Position numbers and translations under genes: made by a program
Origin: an uncultured Marinobacter sp.
GTDB taxonomy: Bacteria; Pseudomonadota; Gammaproteobacteria; Pseudomonadales; Oleiphilaceae
Length of the DNA stretch: 64,000 bases
Direction of reading: 5' to 3'
NCBI RefSeq assembly: GCF_946886895.1
Contig: NZ_CAMPJO010000001.1
Coordinates: 496,001 to 560,000 of the forward strand
Part shown: positions 50,371 through 59,770 of the stretch, piece by piece
Layout: the number at the start of each line of letters is the position of its first letter
Numbering within the stretch: the stretch's first letter is position 1
The notes under the pieces: generated by a model
What the model was told of the DNA's origin: nothing
Databases searched by the model: none
What the model saw: the letters and a program-made list of their open reading frames with translations, nothing else

Positions 50371-50976
50371 CTATAGGCCGGCAACAGTGTCAATTTGTTC
50401 CACCCGGCGGGCGGGGCTGGCCGGCGTCTCAAGCCGCGCTTCCACGACATACCGCAACGGCCCGCCGGCATCGATGCTGTCGAAAGGGTAGCAAGTCACC
50501 AGCAGCAGGGTGCCATCCGCCAGGTTCCGGGTATCGATCATGGCAACCCGGCTGTCCACAACCCGCGTCGCCCGCACCTGATAGCGCCGCCACTGGCCAT
50601 CGCGGCCCTGGAGCTGCAGCGGGCTTCCGGACCGGAGATTTCTCAGGGCGCGGAAGTGCGTGTCCCGATGACCGGCGATGATCACCGCGGCCTGGCGATC
50701 CTCACCTCCGGTCAACAGGCCGGGGCCGAAGGCCAGGCTCTCGCCGTGAGTGCCCGCCAGGACAATCATCGACTCATTCAGGCCCGGCAGCGCCAGCCGG
50801 GCCACCGGCCAGGTATCGGCCCAGGGCCAGGGGCGGGTGTCCACCTGCCGGGCCTGGCTCTCGGCCCAGGCCATGGCCAGAAGTTCCTGGGCCAGCACCG
50901 CCTTGAGCGGGATCCACAGGCCGAACACCAGCAGGGTGGCGGAACTGGTCAGTAGCAACGCCAACAGTCGGTTCAT
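50371..50976 (-). CDS. Class GN sortase (proteobacterial dedicated sortase)
   Basis: Sortase of 201 aa, a cysteine transpeptidase rare in Gram-negative cells. One N-terminal membrane anchor (about 5-25) is followed by the sortase barrel with catalytic His103 in IIAGHRDTHF, Cys162 in LLLVTCYPFDS and Arg175 in GGPLRYVVEA. In this system a single substrate is encoded next to the sortase. Its ATG overlaps the TGA of the substrate gene (ATGA), so the pair is translationally coupled. A GTG two codons upstream is the alternative start. Confidence 0.93.
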   Translation of the reverse strand: MNRLLALLLTSSATLLVFGLWIPLKAVLAQELLAMAWAESQARQVDTRPWPWADTWPVARLALPGLNESMIVLAGTHGESLAFGPGLLTGGEDRQAAVIIAGHRDTHFRALRNLRSGSPLQLQGRDGQWRRYQVRATRVVDSRVAMIDTRNLADGTLLLVTCYPFDSIDAGGPLRYVVEARLETPASPARRVEQIDTVAGL

Positions 50977-53129
50977 GACCACGCCCTCCGTTGCAGCAAC
51001 ACCATGGCCATGGAAAACATCAGCCCCACCAGCCCCAGCGCGGTCAGCAGTGGAGCGACGGTCGCCGTCTGCGGGTAACGCAGCATACCCGGCTGGCTGC
51101 CGGCTGGCAGCAGGGTGGGTACAGACTCGGTGTGCAGCCGGGTATCGGCGTTGCGGGCCGGCGCAGTATCCACCGCCACAAAACTGGTGTAAGGCGACAT
51201 CAGGCCATGGCGTACCGCCAGCTCGGTTATCCGGGCCTTATCGACCGCCTCACCACCAACCGTTGCCTGGTCCAGCAGGCTGTCCATTTTCTCCCGTGCC
51301 CAGTGGCGATGCAGTCCGGTTCCGGCGCTGGCCTGCTGGAGATCCAGCGTTTGTTGCCAGGATTCGCCTCCGGGCAGGCGCCCAGACACCCGGAAGATTC
51401 CCATCGCTGGCACGCCCCGCACCACCTGAATCAGCGGCTCGCCCTGAAACAGGTCTCCCGGCCGGGCGGGAAAGCTTTCGGTTTCGGCAGCCTGCCCCGG
51501 CCAGCGCGCTTCAATGTCGGTCAACACAGGCGACTCCATGGCCCGAAACAGGGTATTCAGCGGCCCGCTGACGTCCGCCGGATCCTGTATGGCGGTGTAG
51601 GTGCCTCGTCCCCAACGGGCGGCTTCCCGCATGAAGTGGCGATTGGGTGCGGAACCAATGCCCACGGTAAACAGCCGCTGATCACCCAGCTGTTGCCGGA
51701 TCTGCCCGAACAGTGCGGCTTCGTTGCCTACCGCTCCATCGGTAATAAACACCACCTGGTGCACTCTTGGCGAGGCTTCCTCCTCCTGACGGTTCGCCTC
51801 CAGTGCCAGGGCCAGAGCCGGGGCCATCTCGGTACCGCCATCGGCCTGTAACCCGGCCACATACCGCCGGGCACGGGCAAGGTTGTTGCCGCTGGCCGGG
51901 ACTGGTGCCATGAACAGGGCGTGGGTCTGGCTGTTGAACTGAATCACGTTAAAACGGTCCTGCGGCGACAGAGTCTGCAACCCTCGCAGCAGCGCCTCCC
52001 GGGCCTGACGAATGGAGTCTCCGGCCATGGAGCCGGAGGTATCAATTACAAACACCAGTTCCCGGGGCAAATCCATCTTGCCGGCCTTGCCGGGCAACAC
52101 CATCGCCATCAGGTAATCCTCACCCTGCCAGTTCTGGTGGAATACCGCCGCAGTGGGTTCCCGCCCGGCCAGGGGCTGCCAGCGGACCACCAGATCCCGG
52201 TTCATCAGGATGTCGCCATGCTCGGGCCGGACCGTGACAGTCTGGCCATTATGGGAAGTCTGCAGTTGATGGGTCGGGCTGGAAACCGTGGCCAGCGGCA
52301 ACCCGGCATCAATGGCCAGAGTGATCGATGCCCGGTGGCTGCCCGCCGCGACGCCCCCTTCCGTAACCGTAAACGGGCTGATGGCACCGGCATCGGCGAC
52401 CGCCGACGTCGGTATCGCCCACCCCGCCTGCCAACGGCCCGGCTCGTCCACCAACGGCGCACCGGGCATATACCGGGGCGTCAGCGTGGTTGGCAGGCTG
52501 AGCTCAAACACACCGGCCTGGTACCGCACCGGCTGCTGGTAATTCAGTTCCACCGACACCGTTTCCCCGGGCGGGATGTTTGCGACCCGGGTGGTGAACA
52601 GGTTTGGCCGCTGCTGCTCGACATTGACGGCGTGATGCCCGGCGTCCCGGGCCTTCTGATAGGTCTGCCTGGCTTCGGCTCTGGGCTGAACCTTACCGAC
52701 GATGGTCCGCTCGCCTACTGTCAGCGTCAGGCCATAGACACTGGCCTTCTCAGGCAGTGGAAACACGAATACGCCCTCCTGCCACTGGTCGCTGGTGTTG
52801 CGGAACCGACGGACCAGCCGGGTGTCGGCGATCAGCCCGGTCACCCGGATATCGAACTCACTGTCCAGCGCCAGGGCCGGTGCCTGCCATTGCCCCTGGC
52901 CATCAACGAGGTGCAGCATGCCTGCGGTGTCGTCACTGGCGGGCATGGCCTCGGCGTACAGGGGATGGACAAACAGCATCAGCAAGACAGCCAGCCACAG
53001 GCTGACTCCTTCCATCAGGCGCCCGATCCGGGCATTCTGGTTCAGAGCACGGCGCCGGGAGCGCAGCCCCTTCGGCGAGGGCGCAAAAGCCGAGGCCTTG
53101 AGCCTCAATATCGACGTAGAAAGCATCAT
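50973..53129 (-). CDS. Marine proteobacterial sortase target protein (VIT and VWA domains)
   Basis: A 718-aa surface or envelope protein. Order: basic N-terminus and membrane segment (about 43-60), VIT domain (about 70-200), VWA domain with the MIDAS motif VFVIDTSGSMAGDS, and a C-terminal sorting signal made of PQTAT, a hydrophobic stretch and the basic tail QRRAWS. The motif is YPQTA rather than LPXTG. The VIT-VWA pairing resembles inter-alpha-trypsin inhibitor heavy chains. ATG 53129 is chosen because AGGAA lies about eight bases upstream. It is divergent from the two-component genes. Confidence 0.92.
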   Translation of the reverse strand: MMLSTSILRLKASAFAPSPKGLRSRRRALNQNARIGRLMEGVSLWLAVLLMLFVHPLYAEAMPASDDTAGMLHLVDGQGQWQAPALALDSEFDIRVTGLIADTRLVRRFRNTSDQWQEGVFVFPLPEKASVYGLTLTVGERTIVGKVQPRAEARQTYQKARDAGHHAVNVEQQRPNLFTTRVANIPPGETVSVELNYQQPVRYQAGVFELSLPTTLTPRYMPGAPLVDEPGRWQAGWAIPTSAVADAGAISPFTVTEGGVAAGSHRASITLAIDAGLPLATVSSPTHQLQTSHNGQTVTVRPEHGDILMNRDLVVRWQPLAGREPTAAVFHQNWQGEDYLMAMVLPGKAGKMDLPRELVFVIDTSGSMAGDSIRQAREALLRGLQTLSPQDRFNVIQFNSQTHALFMAPVPASGNNLARARRYVAGLQADGGTEMAPALALALEANRQEEEASPRVHQVVFITDGAVGNEAALFGQIRQQLGDQRLFTVGIGSAPNRHFMREAARWGRGTYTAIQDPADVSGPLNTLFRAMESPVLTDIEARWPGQAAETESFPARPGDLFQGEPLIQVVRGVPAMGIFRVSGRLPGGESWQQTLDLQQASAGTGLHRHWAREKMDSLLDQATVGGEAVDKARITELAVRHGLMSPYTSFVAVDTAPARNADTRLHTESVPTLLPAGSQPGMLRYPQTATVAPLLTALGLVGLMFSMAMVLLQRRAWS

Positions 53130-53320
53130 GACGGGTTCCTTTGGCTGCATGATCAAACGAAACGCCGCCATTTCAGCAACCCGAACAGGATCTCCCGTGT
53201 CAGAACCGGGCATTCCTGCCCTGAAAAATGATGAATTGTGGCAACACCCGCCACCGCCCTTGTTCTCAGAGCCCGCCGTGGTTAAATAGAGACTCACCGG
53301 CCACGGAATCCGCCGAACCC

Positions 53321-54022
53321 ATGAAAAAGCACATTGTCCTGATCGAAGACGAGCCCGCCATTCGTGATAACTACCGCGCTGCCTTTGAGCGCCGTGGCTA
53401 TCAGGTATCCGCCTATGGTGACCGGGCCGCAGCCTGGCAGGTACTGCGACAGGCCCTGCCCGATCTGGCGATTATTGACGTTGGCCTGGGCGACGAGCCG
53501 GAAGGCGGCTTCGCCCTGTGCCAGGACATCCGCTCACTGTCTCCCACGCTTCCGATCCTGTTCCTGACGGCCCGAGACAGCGACATTGATTCCGTGCACG
53601 GGCTGAGGCTGGGCGCCGACGACTATGTCACCAAGGACATGAGCATGGACCACCTGCTGGCCCGGGTAACCGCCCTGCTGCGCCGGGCCGACGCCTGGGC
53701 CGAGGCGCTTCAGAAGCCGGATGAGGTCCTGAAACGGGGCCGGCTCAGTCTCAATGTGGACCGGATGACCGCCGCCTGGAACGGGACGCCGGTGGATCTG
53801 ACCGTGACCGAATTCTGGATGCTCCATGCCCTGGTCCGCCACCCGGGCCACGTCCGCAGCCGGGAACAGCTCATGGAATCCGCCAGCACCGTATTGGACG
53901 ACAACACCGTGACTTCCCACATCAAGCGCCTGCGGCGTAAATTCAGCGAGCTGGACCCGGGCTTTGAGGGCATTCAGACCGCCTACGGCATGGGCTATCG
54001 CTGGAACGCCCATGAGGTGTGA
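53321..54022 (+). CDS. Response regulator of the dedicated sortase system (OmpR type)
   Basis: A 233-aa two-component regulator: receiver domain with acidic pair EDE, phospho-acceptor Asp53 in AIIDVGLGDE, Thr in FLTARD and Lys in YVTKDMS; then an OmpR-type winged helix (VDLTVTEFWMLHALVRHPG, TVTSHIKRLRRKF, YGMGYRWN). It starts at ATG 53321, 191 bases from the divergent substrate gene, and most likely controls that promoter region. The kinase follows three bases after its stop. Confidence 0.93.
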   Translation: MKKHIVLIEDEPAIRDNYRAAFERRGYQVSAYGDRAAAWQVLRQALPDLAIIDVGLGDEPEGGFALCQDIRSLSPTLPILFLTARDSDIDSVHGLRLGADDYVTKDMSMDHLLARVTALLRRADAWAEALQKPDEVLKRGRLSLNVDRMTAAWNGTPVDLTVTEFWMLHALVRHPGHVRSREQLMESASTVLDDNTVTSHIKRLRRKFSELDPGFEGIQTAYGMGYRWNAHEV

Positions 54023-54025
54023 GCC

Positions 54026-56056
54026 TTGACCCTCAAGCGGCAACTGTTTCTGGCCAGCCTGCTGATGCTGCTGATTCCCTGGGCCGGCCTGCAGTTTGTC
54101 CTGGAGCTGGACGACGCACTGCGCCAGCAGGCCCTGCAGCACCTGCGGGACCAGGCCGAACGGCTGGCGCAAACCGCTGGTGATCACCTGATCGGTCAGG
54201 CTCCGGTGACACCGGACACACCGGTCATGTTTGTCCAGAGCCTGGACGGCGCCATCAAACTCGACGGGTACCACGACGACTGGCCGGGTTACGATGAAGA
54301 GCATCAGTTCCAGCCCTGGCAAAGCACCGGCCAGCCCCCGGCACCCGGACAACCGGATCTGCTCTGGCAGGCGGCCTCGGACCGCCGCCACCTTTACCTG
54401 CTGATTCGGGTTACTCATCGCCAGGCCCGGTTCTACAACCCAGGCGATCCGGCCCAACCCCACGACCGGCTAACGCTCTGGCTGCAGCCAGACACTGGCC
54501 TGGGTGAGGCCAGCCCGACGCAATCCTGGCTGATCCGCACACCGGCACCAGGGCAGGTGTATGCCGTCACCGGACAGGCGCTGACGCCGGACTATCGGGT
54601 CAGCGGGTACTGGCAGTCGGTCGGTAACGGCTGGCAACTGGAGCTCCAGTTGCCCTACCCATCGGCCCACAACCGGCTGGGCTTCGGCGTTCAATGGCAG
54701 GAATCCGGCCCGATGTCGCTTGCCACCCCCACCGATCCGTTACCGGTTCTGGTCAGCACCCTGCCAACCCTGGAGCGGCAACTGTTGCCGGGCATGGACC
54801 AGGGCCAGCAGGTTCGGCTGATCGAACCTGCTGGCTGGGTCATCGCCCGGCAGGCCGCCCCCGACCATAGGCCGAATCTCGATTTTGACGACCTCAGCGC
54901 CCTGCAAGTCACCGAACAGATCAGCCTGAATGCCTTGCGGGCCCTGATCCAGTGGTATCAGCCGGAACCGACGGTGATCGACACCGGATCTCACCGGATT
55001 GACAGCGCAAGCCTGCCCCCGGATGGCCTGGTTCGCCATGACGATGACAGCATCTGGCTGATGACCACCGAACCGGTCTTCGGCGGCCGCACCCTGATCC
55101 TGGAACAGTCCCTGGACCAGTTGCTGACGCTGTCCGGCACAACCCTGGGTTCGGTCATCGCCCGCAGCGTCCTGATCATTGTGAGCCTGACCCTGGTGTT
55201 GCTGGGGTACGCCAGTTGGCTGTCCTGGCGCATCACCCGGCTGCAACGCGCGGTCAGTGCCAGCGTGGATGACGACGGCCGCATTGTGGCTGCCCTGCCG
55301 CCCGTGGGTGCCCGGGATGAACTGGGCCAGTTACACCGGCACTTCAGCCACATGACAGACCGGCTCCACGGCTATAACCGATACCTGGAAAGCTTCTCCC
55401 GGCGGCTCTCCCATGAACTGAAAACCCCGGTGGCCGTGGTGCGCTCCTCTCTGGAGAACCTGGCCCACAGCGCCAGTGAGGACGAACGGCGCCAGTACCT
55501 GGAGCGGGCAGCCACCGCCACCGACCGCCTGAGCCAGATTCTCAATGGCATGAGCGAAGCGGCCCGGCTTGAGCAGAGCTTCGATCACGCGGACAAGGAG
55601 CGCTTTGACCTGGCCGACGTGGTCGCCCAGGCGACCGCCGCCTATCAGGCCCTCGATAGCCACCACCGGATCCGCTACTCGGGCCCGGCGTCCGGACTGC
55701 TGGTAACGGGGTCGCCGGAACTGATGGTGCAGCTTCTGGACAAGCTGGTGGATAACGCCCGGGACTTCGCTCCCGACAACGGCCTGATCGAACTGAGCCT
55801 GGAAAAAAGCCCATCCGGGCTTTGCCTGAGCGTCTTCAACCAGGGCCCCGCCCTGCCGGCCCAGCCGGGCACGGATATATTCAGCCCGTTTGTGTCACTC
55901 CGTGAGGGCCGCGAAGAAGGCCATCTCGGCCAGGGCCTGCTGATTGTCAGACTGATTGCCGACTACCACGGCAGCCGGGTGGAGGCTGGCAATCACGCCC
56001 AAGGTGGCATTGACGGCGTGCGGTTCCGCGTTATCATCCCGACAGCCGAACCCTAA
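54026..56056 (+). CDS. Sensor histidine kinase of the dedicated sortase system
   Basis: A 676-aa kinase from TTG 54026 (GAGG upstream). A first membrane segment (about 7-28) leads into a periplasmic domain whose IKLDGYHDDWPGY and DRRHLYLLIRVTHRQARFYNPGD segments look like a CBM9-type carbohydrate-binding fold. After the second membrane segment (about 380-400) come HAMP, the H-box SHELKTPVAV (His near 463), the N-box DKLVDNARDF and a G-box. The CBM9-like sensor would suit detection of a cell-surface sugar or glycan; that is inference. Confidence 0.92.
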   Translation: MTLKRQLFLASLLMLLIPWAGLQFVLELDDALRQQALQHLRDQAERLAQTAGDHLIGQAPVTPDTPVMFVQSLDGAIKLDGYHDDWPGYDEEHQFQPWQSTGQPPAPGQPDLLWQAASDRRHLYLLIRVTHRQARFYNPGDPAQPHDRLTLWLQPDTGLGEASPTQSWLIRTPAPGQVYAVTGQALTPDYRVSGYWQSVGNGWQLELQLPYPSAHNRLGFGVQWQESGPMSLATPTDPLPVLVSTLPTLERQLLPGMDQGQQVRLIEPAGWVIARQAAPDHRPNLDFDDLSALQVTEQISLNALRALIQWYQPEPTVIDTGSHRIDSASLPPDGLVRHDDDSIWLMTTEPVFGGRTLILEQSLDQLLTLSGTTLGSVIARSVLIIVSLTLVLLGYASWLSWRITRLQRAVSASVDDDGRIVAALPPVGARDELGQLHRHFSHMTDRLHGYNRYLESFSRRLSHELKTPVAVVRSSLENLAHSASEDERRQYLERAATATDRLSQILNGMSEAARLEQSFDHADKERFDLADVVAQATAAYQALDSHHRIRYSGPASGLLVTGSPELMVQLLDKLVDNARDFAPDNGLIELSLEKSPSGLCLSVFNQGPALPAQPGTDIFSPFVSLREGREEGHLGQGLLIVRLIADYHGSRVEAGNHAQGGIDGVRFRVIIPTAEP

Positions 56057-56074
56057 TGACAGGACACCCGACCC

Positions 56075-57382
56075 GTGACCGCACCGCTGGCCTCCCTGGA
56101 CATCCATCCGCTCCGGAACGACCTCTATAACGAGCTGCACTCACGGCCGTTCCAGGTGCTGCCGACACCCGCCCGGGTCACCCAGATTGCGGTGCTCACC
56201 ACGCCGGAGCAGCGCCGTCAGCAATTTCACCATTTGCAGTCCCTGCATCGGCGGCTGGGCTACCCCGAGCCGGAACAGGAAACCGGGTGCTTCGAACATA
56301 CCTTCGGCAGCCTGCGGGTGCGGCGGGAGATGCACATGGAATTTGCCTCCTACACCTTCATCAACCTGGCAGCCAGCGACCAGGCGCCGTTTGCCGAGAC
56401 CGGCCTGACGCCCCTGCCGGAGGGCTGGCTTGAGCAACTGGCGGGCACCGTGGTAGCGGCTTTTCACCTCGAAATCCGACCCTCGGCCAATGGCACCGAT
56501 GGCGACCTGAACTACGTGCGCCGGCATTTCGAAGGTCTGAGGTTGGTGGGCAGCAGCCCCCAGGAAGGCGCCGCCCGGGTCTGGGGCACATTTCGCCTGC
56601 ACAGCGACGGGTTCGGGCGATTCATGGTAATGAACCGGCACATGTCCGACAGCCAGCTTGGGCGGCTGACCCAGCGCCTGATGGAAATCGAGACCTACCG
56701 GCTGATGTCGCTGCTGGCCCTGCCCGTGGCCCGGGAAATCACTCCGGCGCTCAACGAGATGGACCAGAAACTGGCGATCATTACCCAGACGCTGGCCGAT
56801 AACCAGGACGTGAACGAACCGGCCCTGCTGGCCCAGCTCACCGGCATTGCTTCCAGGATCGAAGCCTTCCGCGCTCACACCACCTTCCGGTTTTCGGCCA
56901 CCCGGGCCTACCACCGCCTGGTGCTGAGCCGGCTGGAAGCGCTCCGGGAGGACGAATTGTCCGGCCACCTGACGCTGACCGAGTTCATGACCCGACGACT
57001 GACGCCGGCGGTGAAAACCTGCGAGTCGGTGAGTGATCGCCTCGAGGACCTGTCACGGCGGGTGGACCGGGCCTCGGACATGATGCGCACCCGGGTCGAG
57101 CTGGCCATCCAGAGCCAGAATCAGCAACTGCTCACCTCCATGGACCGGCGCTCCAAAATTCAATTGATGATGCAGCACACGGTGGAAGGCTTCTCGGTGG
57201 TGGCCATCACCTACTACCTGATCGGGCTACTCAAACTGGGCCTGGACTCGGTGTACCAGGCCGGTTTCGACTTCAACAAATCCCTGGTTCTGGGCGTGGC
57301 CATTCCGGTGGTGATGGTGCTGGTGTTTCTCGGCGTGCGCGTCGTGCACCACCACTTTATCCGGATGGCCAAGCGGCAGTAG
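56075..57382 (+). CDS. DUF3422 family membrane protein
   Basis: A 435-aa protein starting GTG 56075, of the DUF3422 family with no established function. HPLRNDLYNELHSRPFQVL is the conserved opening. A long soluble and partly coiled middle (about 200-370, many Arg/Glu heptads) leads to two C-terminal membrane segments (about 365-425) and a basic end, an arrangement like CorA-type or ubiquinol-linked membrane anchors. It begins 18 bases after the sortase-system kinase, so it may share its transcript. Confidence 0.85.
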   Translation: MTAPLASLDIHPLRNDLYNELHSRPFQVLPTPARVTQIAVLTTPEQRRQQFHHLQSLHRRLGYPEPEQETGCFEHTFGSLRVRREMHMEFASYTFINLAASDQAPFAETGLTPLPEGWLEQLAGTVVAAFHLEIRPSANGTDGDLNYVRRHFEGLRLVGSSPQEGAARVWGTFRLHSDGFGRFMVMNRHMSDSQLGRLTQRLMEIETYRLMSLLALPVAREITPALNEMDQKLAIITQTLADNQDVNEPALLAQLTGIASRIEAFRAHTTFRFSATRAYHRLVLSRLEALREDELSGHLTLTEFMTRRLTPAVKTCESVSDRLEDLSRRVDRASDMMRTRVELAIQSQNQQLLTSMDRRSKIQLMMQHTVEGFSVVAITYYLIGLLKLGLDSVYQAGFDFNKSLVLGVAIPVVMVLVFLGVRVVHHHFIRMAKRQ

Positions 57383-57387
57383 GCCAT

Positions 57388-58176
57388 TCACTCCGGGCCC
57401 TTGCCCGCATCGCCGGCAAACTGCCGGTAGAATTGCTGAGCAGTACGGCCATTGCGCACGCCCTTGCCGGTGGCAAAACGGATGGCCTCCTGGTGCAGGC
57501 TGTCCCGATCGGCCACCACGGGAAACAGGGCGTCTACCGCCTGCAGATACACCTGCTGGGAAAACGGGTAAAACGACAGCTGCAGACCGAAGCGATCCGC
57601 CAGCGACACCTGCTCTTCAATGGCTTCCGCCGGGTGCAGCTCGCCCTCCCGCATGTCGCTCTTGAGATTGTCCGACATGAATTCCGGCATCAGGTGGCGG
57701 CGGTTGGAGGTGGCGTATACCCGGACATTGTCCGGTGGCAACTCAAGGGAGCCTTCCAGCACACTCTTGAGCGCTTTGTAGCCCGACTCCCCGACATCGA
57801 ACGACAGGTCGTCACAGAAGATCACGAACCGGTAGGGCAGATCGCAGATATCATCAACGATTTCCGGCAGGTTCACCAGATCGTCCTTGTCCACCTCGAT
57901 CATCCGCAGGCCCTGATCCCGGTAGCGGTTCAGCAGCGCCTTGACCAGAGACGACTTGCCGGTGCCCCGGGAGCCCCAGAGCAGCGCGTTGTTGGAGGGC
58001 TCCGCCGCCAGAAAACGTTCGGTATTGCGGGCCAGGGCCTGTTGCTGACGTTCAATGCCGGTCAGTTGGTGCCATTGCACCGGATCCAGCCGCCGAATGG
58101 GCCTGAGCCCGGACCGGTGACGGCGCCAGAGCGCCGCCGGTGTTGCCTGCCAGTCTATCGATACCGCATCGGTCAT
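57388..58176 (-). CDS. DUF815 family AAA-type ATPase
   Basis: A 262-aa ATP-binding protein of the DUF815 family, function not known. Walker A is WGSRGTGKSSLVKALL and Walker B is YRFVIFCDDLSFD, followed by sensor-1-like RVYATSNRRHLMPE. ATG 58176 is chosen because GAAGAAGG lies just upstream; the frame runs 14 codons further. It is divergent from mgsA and its stop is six bases from the DUF3422 stop. Confidence 0.88.
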   Translation of the reverse strand: MTDAVSIDWQATPAALWRRHRSGLRPIRRLDPVQWHQLTGIERQQQALARNTERFLAAEPSNNALLWGSRGTGKSSLVKALLNRYRDQGLRMIEVDKDDLVNLPEIVDDICDLPYRFVIFCDDLSFDVGESGYKALKSVLEGSLELPPDNVRVYATSNRRHLMPEFMSDNLKSDMREGELHPAEAIEEQVSLADRFGLQLSFYPFSQQVYLQAVDALFPVVADRDSLHQEAIRFATGKGVRNGRTAQQFYRQFAGDAGKGPE

Positions 58177-58261
58177 AACCTTCTTCCCTATTCCGTCCTT
58201 TGCCAGCGTGTGAAACACTGATCGTTATTCATAACACCTTGATAGGGAGACTTTACCTCAG

Positions 58262-58705
58262 ATGGCTGTGAAATCCGTTGCTTTGGTGGCCCACGACAAC
58301 AAGAAAAAGGAACTGGTGGAGTGGGTTACCGACAATCGCACCCGTTTTGCCGCACTGACCCTCTACGCCACCGGCACCACCGGCCGGTTACTGCGCGAAA
58401 ACCTGGAGCGGGACGATGTTCATTGCCTGCTCAGTGGTCCTCTGGGCGGTGACCAACAGATCGGCGCCAAGATCGCCGAGGGTGAAATCGACCTGCTGGT
58501 GTTCTTCTGGGATCCGCTGGAACCCCAGCCCCACGATCCCGACATCAAGGCGTTGCTACGGATTGCCGCCCTCTGGAACATCCCGGTGGCCTGCAACCGG
58601 GCCACAGCCGAATTCATCCTGACCTCGGCATACATGACCGACGACCAGCACCGCCCCACCAAACCGGATTTTTCCGACTACACAGGGCGCACCGTCAGCA
58701 ACTAG
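58262..58705 (+). CDS. mgsA: Methylglyoxal synthase MgsA
   Basis: Cytoplasmic enzyme of 147 aa that turns dihydroxyacetone phosphate into methylglyoxal and phosphate, a bypass of lower glycolysis when phosphate is scarce. Substrate-binding [15 protein letters not shown], and [12 protein letters not shown] are present, with the catalytic Asp in [17 protein letters not shown]. Normal length. Confidence 0.97.
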   Translation: MAVKSVALVAHDNKKKELVEWVTDNRTRFAALTLYATGTTGRLLRENLERDDVHCLLSGPLGGDQQIGAKIAEGEIDLLVFFWDPLEPQPHDPDIKALLRIAALWNIPVACNRATAEFILTSAYMTDDQHRPTKPDFSDYTGRTVSN

Positions 58706-58744
58706 ACTGGAACCAGACTAAAAAGAAACGACAAGGAGACCACC

Positions 58745-59716
58745 ATGGCACGAATTTACGAGGACAACTCTCTTTCAATCGGCAACACCCCACTGGTGCG
58801 GCTGAACCGGGTAAACGAGGGCGCCACCATCTGGGCCAAGATCGAGGGCCGGAACCCGGCGTACTCCGTGAAGTGCCGGATTGGCGCCGCGATGATCTGG
58901 GATGCCGAAAAGCGGGGCACCCTGAAGCCCGGCATGACCATCGTCGAACCCACCAGCGGTAACACCGGTATTGCACTTGCCTTTGTCGCTGCCGCACGGG
59001 GCTACAAACTGGTACTGACCATGCCCGCTTCCATGAGCCTGGAGCGGCGCAAGGTGCTGAAAGCCATGGGTGCGGAACTGGTGCTCACCGAGCCGGCGAA
59101 GGGTATGCCGGGCGCGATCGCCAAGGCCGAGGAAATCTTCGCCTCGGACCCGGACAACCACTTCCTGCCCCAGCAGTTCCAGAACCCTGCCAACCCGCGA
59201 ATTCATGAAGACACCACGGGACCGGAGATCTGGAACGACACCGACGGCGCGGTGGATATCTTTGTCTCGGGGGTCGGCACCGGCGGCACCCTGACCGGCG
59301 TCTCGCGCTACATCAAGACCACCCGGGGCAAGGCCATCACCACCGTGGCGGTGGAGCCGACGGACTCGCCGGTGATCGCCCAGGTGATGCGGGGTGAAGA
59401 CCCCAAGCCATCTCCGCACAAGATCCAGGGACTCGGCGCCGGCTTCGTGCCCAAGAACCTGGACCTGGATCTGGTGGACCAGGTGGAAGCGGTGTCCAAT
59501 GACGATGCCATGGCCATGACTCACCGGCTGATGCAGGAGGAAGGGATTCTGTGCGGTATTTCCTGTGGGGCCGCCGTCGTCGCGGCGGTCAGGGTCAGCA
59601 AACAGCCGGAACACAAGGGCAAGAATATCGTTGTGGTGCTGCCGGACTCCGCCGAACGCTACCTGTCATCGGCACTGTTCGCGGACCGGTTCGGCGAGCT
59701 GGAAAACGTGCAGTAA
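58745..59716 (+). CDS. cysK: Cysteine synthase A (O-acetylserine sulfhydrylase)
   Basis: PLP enzyme of 323 aa that makes cysteine from O-acetylserine and sulfide. The PLP lysine is in [12 protein letters not shown], the phosphate-binding loop is [15 protein letters not shown], and the substrate loop is [13 protein letters not shown]. The sequence follows E. coli CysK closely ([20 protein letters not shown]). AAGGAG precedes ATG 58745, 39 bases after mgsA. CysM-like specificity cannot be excluded but the match favours CysK. Confidence 0.95.
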   Translation: MARIYEDNSLSIGNTPLVRLNRVNEGATIWAKIEGRNPAYSVKCRIGAAMIWDAEKRGTLKPGMTIVEPTSGNTGIALAFVAAARGYKLVLTMPASMSLERRKVLKAMGAELVLTEPAKGMPGAIAKAEEIFASDPDNHFLPQQFQNPANPRIHEDTTGPEIWNDTDGAVDIFVSGVGTGGTLTGVSRYIKTTRGKAITTVAVEPTDSPVIAQVMRGEDPKPSPHKIQGLGAGFVPKNLDLDLVDQVEAVSNDDAMAMTHRLMQEEGILCGISCGAAVVAAVRVSKQPEHKGKNIVVVLPDSAERYLSSALFADRFGELENVQ

Positions 59717-59733
59717 GCGTACAGAAAGGAAGG

Positions 59734-59759
59734 GGGCGCAGCCTGTTGCTGCTGCGCCC
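59734..59759. terminator. Hairpin between cysK and the converging outer-membrane gene
   Basis: GGGCGCAGC pairs perfectly with GCTGCGCCC across an eight-base loop, 18 bases after the cysK stop. No strong T-run on either strand. Confidence 0.55.
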
Positions 59760-59770
59760 TGTCTGGCTCC

